Assembly: GCA_030539135.1 (NCBI GenBank)
Contig: JAUNSQ010000040.1
Location: 1 to 10,404, forward strand
Direction of reading: 5' to 3'
DNA from: Synergistaceae bacterium
GTDB lineage: Bacteria > Synergistota > Synergistia > Synergistales > Synergistaceae
Length of the DNA stretch: 10,404 bases
Both the position numbers and the translations under genes were made by a program. The notes under the pieces were generated by a model. The model ran no database searches, was not told the DNA's origin, and worked only from the letters and a program-made list of their open reading frames with translations. Positions 1 through 4,077 of the stretch are shown here, in pieces. Numbering within the stretch: the first letter of the stretch is position 1; each line of letters opens with the position of its first letter.

Positions 1-429
1 ATAAAGATGATTGAAAAGGGTGCCGACCTGAACATCAAAGACAAACACAGAGTAACGCCCGTCATGGGCGCTGCAAGGTGCAGTAAGGGCATAGCGTTAA
101 AGATGTTGCTCGATAGAGGCGTCGATATAAATTGCAGAGATACACTGGGCGGCTACATGGCCATACATGAAGCCGTGGAACAGGACTGCACTGAGAACGT
201 GAAGCTCCTTGTTAAAGCTGGAGCAGACGTCAACGCTTTTGATAGCGGTGGAAGCAGTCCACTGGCACTTGCCTTGGATGAGAAGAATTTCGCTATGGCA
301 AAACTATTGCTGGACGCCGGCGCTAAGCTTGCGGGTGTTGCTGAAAGCCTTCTTACAGACGAGATCCGCGAATATATTCCCGACAGAAAGAGGCTCGAAG
401 CCGCTGCACCGAATGTCCGGCAGGTCTAA
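1..429 (+). CDS. Ankyrin-repeat protein, C-terminal part (5' end outside window)
   Basis: The frame is open from base 1 (Ile-Lys before the first ATG at 7), and the protein begins in the middle of an ankyrin unit, so the gene almost certainly starts upstream. The visible part ends one repeat (consensus-like GADLNIKD) and then shows three more of about 33 residues. Their ends read LLDRGVDINCRD, LVKAGADVNAFD and LLDAGAKL, each a second ankyrin helix followed by the typical GADVN turn. A charged tail without repeats (DEIREYIPDRKR) closes the protein at TAA 427-429. Ankyrin repeats bind other proteins. No enzymatic domain, signal peptide or membrane segment is visible here, so the partner and role are unknown. 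It could be the tail of a larger protein. The repeat assignment is firm; the function is not. Confidence 0.85.
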   Translation: MKMIEKGADLNIKDKHRVTPVMGAARCSKGIALKMLLDRGVDINCRDTLGGYMAIHEAVEQDCTENVKLLVKAGADVNAFDSGGSSPLALALDEKNFAMAKLLLDAGAKLAGVAESLLTDEIREYIPDRKRLEAAAPNVRQV

Positions 430-466
430 ATACCTTGTTCATAAGAATATCATAGTAAAAAGAAAA

Positions 467-494
467 TTGACAAATATATTATTATATATATAAT
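467..494 (+). promoter_or_regulatory. Consensus sigma-70/sigma-A promoter
   Basis: TTGACA (467-472), a 16-base AT-rich spacer and TATAAT (489-494) match the housekeeping promoter consensus at every position. Transcription should start near 500-503. No gene with a ribosome binding site follows: a strong terminator lies about 60 bases past the likely start site. The surrounding DNA is very AT-rich, which raises the chance of a random -10, but a perfect -35 at good spacing is much less likely by chance. Confidence 0.7.
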
Positions 495-500
495 AAATAA

Positions 501-589
501 TGATAATAAAAGGACGAATAGTATTAAGACATCGTCCATCACACATGAAATTAAAGCAGATTGATACGATGTATCAGTCTGCTTTTTTT
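501..589 (+). ncRNA. Candidate small RNA (about 88 nt)
   Basis: This is inferred from a perfect promoter directly upstream and a strong intrinsic terminator at its 3' end. The transcript would hold a first hairpin (GGACGA 512-517 pairing with TCGTCC 532-537, 14-base loop), a short unpaired A-rich stretch, and the terminator hairpin (553-585) with a U tail. A reading frame starts at 500, but it has no ribosome binding site and runs through the terminator, so coding looks unlikely. Alternatives are a leader left behind by a lost gene, or an attenuator. I do not recognise any known RNA family. Confidence 0.4.
553..589 (+). terminator. Strong rho-independent terminator
   Basis: A 15-base-pair stem runs from AAAGCAGATTGATAC (553-567) to GTATCAGTCTGCTTT (571-585), with one G-U wobble and a 3-base loop. 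A run of seven T (583-589) begins within the stem's 3' end. It would end the candidate RNA at 501-589 and any read-through from the ankyrin gene. Read on the minus strand it lies about 100 bases past the DUF3795 stop, but its T run there is broken (CTTTAATTTC), so it would be a weaker terminator in that direction. Confidence 0.85.
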
Positions 590-686
590 ATGTTTAATGT
601 CATTTTGTGTAGACCAATTAAAGCAGTTCGATGGAAAGGCTGTTTGGATTTGAATTGCGGTATTATCCAGACAAATCAAAATTTGC

Positions 687-1244
687 CTATTTCACTTTTG
701 ACGGCTTTTTATTCAACTTTAGTATGATGCCATTTTGTTTTGCCACAGCTTCGAAACACTCGACTGCGACGGAGGCTTTCTCCTTAACAGTTGTTTCTCG
801 GGTAATCCGTTTCTTTATCTGTTGCACTACATTTTCGCTGTCTATTAGATCCAACAGATTGACGGCAAGGCAAAAGAACGTCTTTTTGCGTCCGTCATTG
901 TAATTTTCAAGAAGATATTTCAGTATCTGCGATTTCTTTTCAAGCTCAAAACGGTACTCATCAATACCCAGCTTTTCCATTTTTGCCATGTCCGAAATTT
1001 GATTTCGATGAGTAATAAACGAATCAAACTCTGTGATACCGTCATATTTCGAACATGGATATGTTTCACATTCTGAACAATATTTAAAGCCGCCGTGCTT
1101 GATACTGCACCTTGCAATAGAACAACCTTGATTGCCGTTGCCTCCGCCGCATCCGGGACAATGGCCGTCGATCTTCATTGAGCAAATGGCACAATTTAGT
1201 CCGCAAAGTGAAAAGGACAAATCGCTCCTGTCAAAATAATTCAC
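687..1244 (-). CDS. DUF3795 family cysteine-rich protein
   Basis: A 185-residue protein, start GTG at 1244, chosen because AGGAGG (1252-1257 on the minus strand) sits 7 bases upstream. The first 65 residues hold ten cysteines in the pattern typical of DUF3795: CGLNCAIC (14-21), CPGC (29-32), C41, C46, and CSEC followed by YPC (56-64). This arrangement suggests zinc or iron-sulphur binding, but no biochemical function is established for the family as far as I know. The C-terminal 120 residues are charged, probably helical and cysteine-poor apart from C125 and C163. There is no signal peptide or membrane segment, so it is probably cytosolic. It stands alone, with 105 bases to the next minus-strand gene and no operon partner that would explain it. 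The family call is confident; the role is open. Confidence 0.85.
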   Translation of the reverse strand: MNYFDRSDLSFSLCGLNCAICSMKIDGHCPGCGGGNGNQGCSIARCSIKHGGFKYCSECETYPCSKYDGITEFDSFITHRNQISDMAKMEKLGIDEYRFELEKKSQILKYLLENYNDGRKKTFFCLAVNLLDLIDSENVVQQIKKRITRETTVKEKASVAVECFEAVAKQNGIILKLNKKPSKVK

Positions 1245-1251
1245 CAGCCTG

Positions 1252-1257
1252 CCTCCT
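1252..1257 (-). promoter_or_regulatory. Ribosome binding site of the DUF3795 gene
   Basis: AGGAGG on the minus strand, 7 bases before GTG 1244. It supports the GTG start; no in-frame ATG in the first 20 codons has a comparable site. Confidence 0.8.
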
Positions 1258-1290
1258 AAAATACAGGTTTGCCTCTACAAAATAAATGTA

Positions 1291-1315
1291 ATTTATCCTT
1301 ACTGATTTCGCGGCC
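1291..1315 (-). repeat. Possible remnant copy of part of the 1848-2597 gene
   Basis: These 25 bases match 2090-2114 at 21 positions, with 13 identical in a row. Read on the minus strand both give the peptide GR(E/K)ISKDK. The frame here is short: a stop lies three codons upstream of the peptide and another soon after it. It could be a decayed duplicate of a gene related to the 249-residue protein. A single 13-base match is close to chance expectation in 10 kb, so this is weak. Confidence 0.2.
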
Positions 1316-1349
1316 TTTGTCTCATATTTAGATATGCAGTCTGCCCACG

Positions 1350-1703
1350 CTATTCCTTTAAATCGATCTCTCCGCGTTCATACTTCTCAAGCCAAATTTC
1401 CAAGAGAGTGGCGATATTGTCCGCGAACTCCTTATCTGTTTGGGCCTCTTTCTTTTTCAGCTCTTCCAGCACGCCGAACGAGAACGACTCCCATCCGTAT
1501 TCGCTGCACTCGCGCAGCATTGCCGGCTCGGGGGGCCCCTTCATTTTCAGGGAAAACATGACCTTGTTTCTTGTCCCCTCAATATCCGTAGTCGACCTTA
1601 TCCATATGCGCTGATTGCCGCTGCATTTTACATAATAGATCCCGCCTGTTACAGTTCGATTTTTGTAAGCGCTCTGAAGCCCTTTTCTTTTTCCCTTATC
1701 CAT
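1350..1703 (-). CDS. Small GIY-YIG family protein with degenerate second motif
   Basis: A 117-residue protein starting ATG 1703, with GAGGTGA about 6 bases upstream. After a basic N-terminus (MDKGKRKGLQ) comes GGIYY (residues 21-25), the first GIY motif, then WIRST (33-37) where the family has Y-I-G-S. A helix with LRE and YGWESF (about 64-74) and a glutamate-rich C-terminal helix follow, in the usual order for a GIY-YIG fold of about 90-110 residues. Canonical members use the Tyr of each motif, an Arg and a Glu to cut nucleic acid. Here Tyr and Gly of the second motif are replaced by Trp and Arg, so catalysis may be altered or lost. Related short proteins are common in gut Firmicutes and their job is unknown to me. 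It stands between two other minus-strand genes, with 105 and 144 base gaps. Confidence 0.7.
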   Translation of the reverse strand: MDKGKRKGLQSAYKNRTVTGGIYYVKCSGNQRIWIRSTTDIEGTRNKVMFSLKMKGPPEPAMLRECSEYGWESFSFGVLEELKKKEAQTDKEFADNIATLLEIWLEKYERGEIDLKE

Positions 1704-1847
1704 TTATCTCACCTCGCGTACTTCCATAGCTCAGGGATTTATCGACTTCTCTAACAAGACGTTCTCTCTTGACATATATGTATCTTACACCTTTGGCTGT
1801 GCTCAGGATACTGTTAGATTAGCCTTTAACAGTAGGATGATTTTCTT
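1704..1847. other. Intergenic gap between two minus-strand genes
   Basis: It contains the ribosome binding site of the GIY-YIG gene, a perfect 10-base palindrome ACATATATGT (1772-1781) and the hairpin at 1809-1834. A TTGACA on the plus strand (1769-1774) has no matching -10. No convincing promoter or gene is visible. Confidence 0.5.
1809..1834 (-). terminator. Weak hairpin after the 249-residue protein gene
   Basis: TACTGTTA (1809-1816) and TAACAGTA (1827-1834) form an 8-base-pair stem with a 10-base loop, 13 bases past the minus-strand stop at 1848. No T run follows on the minus strand, so it is not a standard intrinsic terminator. It may protect the 3' end or be incidental. Confidence 0.25.
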
Positions 1848-2597
1848 CTATCGTTCAAAGGACCTATCGACGTGCGCGGAATATCTGCCAATAATGATTT
1901 TTGTTTTAGCAATAGGATGCGGGACGTTCTCCTCAGCATAGCGCCCTATCTCTACGATTCGAGCTTCCCCGGTTCTGCCATCAAGACCTACAGGGACTTC
2001 CACGATATCCCCGACCTTTAATGTCTCATCGTTTGTGCGGTAATAGTATGATTTACTTCTGTCATTGAAAACTACGCTGCAATAGATATATTTGTCCTTA
2101 CTGATTTTACGCCCATCGTAAAATGACGGATCAAGGATTTCTTCATCACTATATGTTCGTAAAAATTCTTTTACCAAAGCGGCAAAACGAGGAAAATCTG
2201 ATGGAAGTCCATTCCTATCGAACGTACCTGATAATATTTTGTTTTCGCTATTTCTATACTCGACTGTGATCTTATATTCTTTTATTTCATATTTGTCGCC
2301 GGCGCTGTCAGTCGAACCGCCTCTTGTACAAGCAAATAGCCACTTTGCGTTAAAACTATCCAGCAGTGTTGATACTTCCTCTGCTGAATGGTACGTCCGC
2401 GAGACATGGCAATCTTTGGAGAAGTCCAGAGTATGCTCCAGCGACTCAGCTTTTCTGTCTATTATGATATGTTCGGAGTAATCCCTGATCGCATAATTAG
2501 TAGCCCCATCTCGCGAAATGGAACGCGGACCTAAATCGGTAATGCGGCGGTAATCTATCGTTATCTTTTCTATTACATCGTTGTCCTTATATTCCAT
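1848..2597 (-). CDS. Conserved-looking hypothetical protein, two apparent domains
   Basis: A 249-residue protein, start ATG 2597 with GGGAGGG 8 bases upstream. I cannot name it. The N-terminal part (about 8-150) alternates hydrophobic and charged residues like a beta-rich fold: ITIDYRRITDLG, then SEHIIIDR, a middle SFNAKWLFAC, and YKITVEYRN, ending in a helix FPRFAALVKEFLRTY (136-150). The C-terminal part (about 168-237) reads as a small beta barrel: KYIYCSVVF, YYYRTN, KVGDIVEVPVG (195-204) and RIVEIGRY, then VPHPIAKTKIII. That pattern recalls small domains found in hypothetical proteins of Firmicutes and resembles the PriA N-terminal DNA-binding type of fold; this is a resemblance from memory only. 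There is no signal peptide, membrane segment or catalytic motif that I can see. It is divergent from fic, with 314 bases between the two starts. Confidence 0.7.
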   Translation of the reverse strand: MEYKDNDVIEKITIDYRRITDLGPRSISRDGATNYAIRDYSEHIIIDRKAESLEHTLDFSKDCHVSRTYHSAEEVSTLLDSFNAKWLFACTRGGSTDSAGDKYEIKEYKITVEYRNSENKILSGTFDRNGLPSDFPRFAALVKEFLRTYSDEEILDPSFYDGRKISKDKYIYCSVVFNDRSKSYYYRTNDETLKVGDIVEVPVGLDGRTGEARIVEIGRYAEENVPHPIAKTKIIIGRYSAHVDRSFER

Positions 2598-2605
2598 GAT
2601 GCGTG

Positions 2606-2612
2606 CCCTCCC
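2606..2612 (-). promoter_or_regulatory. Ribosome binding site of the 249-residue protein gene
   Basis: GGGAGGG on the minus strand, 8 bases before ATG 2597; it fixes the start of that gene. Confidence 0.75.
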
Positions 2613-2745
2613 GTCATGATAATAGATATTTCTCTAGTTTTATTATATTCAGGAACGCGTCACGTTAGGTGTAATGAAATTATTTCTCGAATACTTTAAT
2701 AAAGCTGTCAAGAACGGTACTTCGCTATAGTAGATGTTGTGGGTG

Positions 2746-2782
2746 AGTTGACGACATCCTGTAGTCAACTGATGTGTCGTCA
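2746..2782 (+). repeat. Overlapping inverted repeats upstream of fic
   Basis: AGTTGAC (2746-2752) pairs with GTCAACT (2764-2770). TGACGACA (2749-2756) pairs with TGTCGTCA (2775-2782). The left arms overlap, so the two hairpins exclude each other in RNA. As DNA, the nested dyads could be operator half-sites. They lie about 40 bases upstream of the possible fic -10, a place where an activator or repressor could act. Function is inferred only. Confidence 0.45.
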
Positions 2783-2820
2783 CAATTATATTCTCTCGTA
2801 AATATTTGTGTCCTCTGTTA

Positions 2821-2826
2821 TATAAT
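2821..2826 (+). promoter_or_regulatory. Possible -10 element of fic
   Basis: TATAAT, preceded by TG at 2816-2817, about 85 bases before the fic start. No acceptable -35 is present at 16-18 bases spacing, so if it is real it would act as an extended -10-like or activated promoter. The implied leader is about 80 nt. Confidence 0.35.
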
Positions 2827-2895
2827 TATGCTGTGCATTTATTATCATATTCCCGAGCGCACCCGGACGATTACAGACGTTCTGGCGAAGATATA

Positions 2896-2901
2896 GGAAG
2901 G
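2896..2901 (+). promoter_or_regulatory. Ribosome binding site deciding the fic start
   Basis: GGAAGG lies 10 bases before ATG 2912 but only 1 base before the in-frame GTG 2903. Spacing therefore favours ATG 2912 over the longer GTG start. Confidence 0.65.
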
Positions 2902-2911
2902 TGTGAACGAG

Positions 2912-3934
2912 ATGCCGAACAAACCGCCTTATACCATAACAGAGAAAGCCGCCGATTACTTGGCGAAAATTGTTGAAACAGTAACGAGGCTTGAATACGG
3001 CACGGGCTTTAAGCGTGACATCCGCTTGCACTGCGAGAACCGTGTTAGGACGATCCACTCTTCCCTTGCCATTGAAGGAAATTCTCTCACGCTTGGAGAA
3101 GTGACAGACGTTATTGAGGGAAGGGTCGTCGCTGGGAAGCAGGCGGATATTAAAGAGGTTAAGAACGCTTACGAGGCGTATGACAATATCATAACCTTCG
3201 ACCCCTATGTTGTGGAGGATTTTCTGAAAGCCCACAGGCTGATGACGGATGGCCTTGTCAAAGAGTCTGGCAGGTTTCGCAGCAAGGACGTGGGCGTTTT
3301 TGACGGAGACGTTGCGGTGCATATAGGTGCGAGGCCACAATTTGTCCCCGACCTGATAAAGGATTTGTTCGACTGGGCAAAACAATCAGAACTCCATCCT
3401 GTGCTGAAAAGCGCTATTCTGCATTATGAAATCGAAACTATTCATCCGTTTGCGGATGGCAATGGGCGCATTGGACGGCTCTGGCAAACGCTTCTCCTTG
3501 CAAAATGGAATGCTATTTTCGCGTGGATTCCGATGGAGTCTGTACTATACGAGAAGAGGTCTCAATACTACCTCGCGATCGAGAATGCAAGAAAAGCAGA
3601 CGACTCCGGGGCATTTATCGAATTTACTCTTTCAGCGGTTTTGGACACCATCGCCGACCAAGAAAAGCACCAAGTTCAGCACCAAGAAAAGCACCAAGTC
3701 GATGTGAGCGATACTCAGATAAGGGTCTTAAAGGCGCTCAAAGATAGAACGCTGTCGCGCAAAGAAATTTTCACGGCGATTGGAAAGAACGGAGATTCCC
3801 GAGCGTTCAAAAGGCATATTGCCCCGCTCGTCGAGACGGGCCTGATAGAGATGACCGTCCCCGGTAAGCTGAACAGCAGACTGCAGAAGTATAGACTGAC
3901 GAAGAGCGGCAGGGTGTTCACCGACAAGAAATAA
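2912..3934 (+). CDS. Class II Fic family AMP-transferase with C-terminal winged helix
   Basis: A 340-residue protein from ATG 2912 (343 from GTG 2903). The Fic core motif HPFADGNGRIGR at residues 178-189 matches HxFx(D/E)GNGRxxR with every key residue present, so transfer of AMP (or another nucleotide-derived group) from ATP to a target hydroxyl is expected. The catalytic His is 178. N-terminal to the core, S51-LAI-E55-G-N fits the (S/T)xxxE(G/N) inhibitory motif; its Glu normally blocks ATP binding, which makes this a self-inhibited class II Fic that needs no separate antitoxin. VHIGARPQFVPDLIKDLFDW (about 135-154) resembles the flap and following helix of the Fic fold. A repeat-containing linker (249-264) joins the core to a winged-helix-like end (about 270-335, with SRKEIFTAIG and LVETGLIEMT), suggesting DNA binding and possible autoregulation. 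No antitoxin gene is adjacent. Target unknown. Confidence 0.92.
   Translation: MPNKPPYTITEKAADYLAKIVETVTRLEYGTGFKRDIRLHCENRVRTIHSSLAIEGNSLTLGEVTDVIEGRVVAGKQADIKEVKNAYEAYDNIITFDPYVVEDFLKAHRLMTDGLVKESGRFRSKDVGVFDGDVAVHIGARPQFVPDLIKDLFDWAKQSELHPVLKSAILHYEIETIHPFADGNGRIGRLWQTLLLAKWNAIFAWIPMESVLYEKRSQYYLAIENARKADDSGAFIEFTLSAVLDTIADQEKHQVQHQEKHQVDVSDTQIRVLKALKDRTLSRKEIFTAIGKNGDSRAFKRHIAPLVETGLIEMTVPGKLNSRLQKYRLTKSGRVFTDKK
3656..3703 (+). repeat. 24-base tandem duplication in the fic linker
   Basis: Two in-frame 24-base units (3656-3679, 3680-3703) share a 19-base identical core (3657-3675 and 3681-3699) and encode DQEKHQVQ and HQEKHQVD. They form the linker between the Fic core and the winged helix. 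Fic proteins often have short polar tandem repeats ending in QV at this place (family knowledge, from memory), so linker length may vary between strains by slippage. Confidence 0.75.
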
Positions 3935-4077
3935 ATATATAGATCATCTTTTTCATAACATCTAACCTGACGCCCATATATGTAAAATAATGTTGTTTGA
4001 TCAGTCGCGCAACAGATACGGCTGGGTGCGTTATATCCAAAATAGAACGAACAGCATCGGGAGGGATATGTTTGCGG
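3935..4077 (+). other. Gap between fic and addB, probable addB promoter region
   Basis: It is AT-rich at first, then more balanced. There is no hairpin terminator after fic. A TAAAAT (3983-3988) and a TTGTTT (3993-3998) are the only promoter-like words, and neither has a good partner, so addBA may also receive transcription from fic. The addB frame is open back to a TTG at 3997, but those 27 codons look unlike protein. Confidence 0.45.
4059..4065 (+). promoter_or_regulatory. Ribosome binding site of addB
   Basis: GGGAGGG, 12 bases before ATG 4078. The spacing is somewhat long, but there is no other in-frame start nearby with a better site. An out-of-frame ATG at 4068 lies only 2 bases after it. 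Confidence 0.6.

Larger units (their letters stand above)
2598..2911. other. Divergent intergenic region between the hypothetical gene and fic
   Basis: No gene is supported in this 314-base, AT-rich stretch. It holds the ribosome binding sites of both flanking genes, a TATAAT on the minus strand (2642-2647) without a clear -35, an isolated minus-strand TTGACA (2706-2711) whose -10 is not recognisable, the overlapping inverted repeats at 2746-2782, and a plus-strand TATAAT at 2821-2826. It probably carries both promoters and may carry an operator. Confidence 0.6.

Noticed and set aside
500..727. A 75-residue plus-strand frame starting at 500.
   Set aside because: It has no ribosome binding site, starts at or next to the predicted transcription start, runs straight through the strong terminator and overlaps the end of the DUF3795 gene. 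Its peptide looks like no protein.
631..903. A plus-strand frame beginning MERLFGFELRYY, briefly protein-like.
   Set aside because: Most of it lies antisense to the well-supported DUF3795 gene, and the start has no ribosome binding site.
1769..1774. TTGACA on the plus strand as a promoter between the GIY-YIG and hypothetical genes.
   Set aside because: No -10-like sequence lies 15-19 bases downstream, and no plus-strand gene follows.
2786..3385. A 199-residue minus-strand frame over the fic region.
   Set aside because: It is antisense to fic, whose catalytic and inhibitory motifs are intact, and it has no recognisable domain.
3997..4077. An upstream TTG start that would lengthen AddB by 27 residues.
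   Set aside because: The added peptide is unlike the protein that follows, no ribosome binding site precedes TTG 3997, and GGGAGGG precedes ATG 4078.
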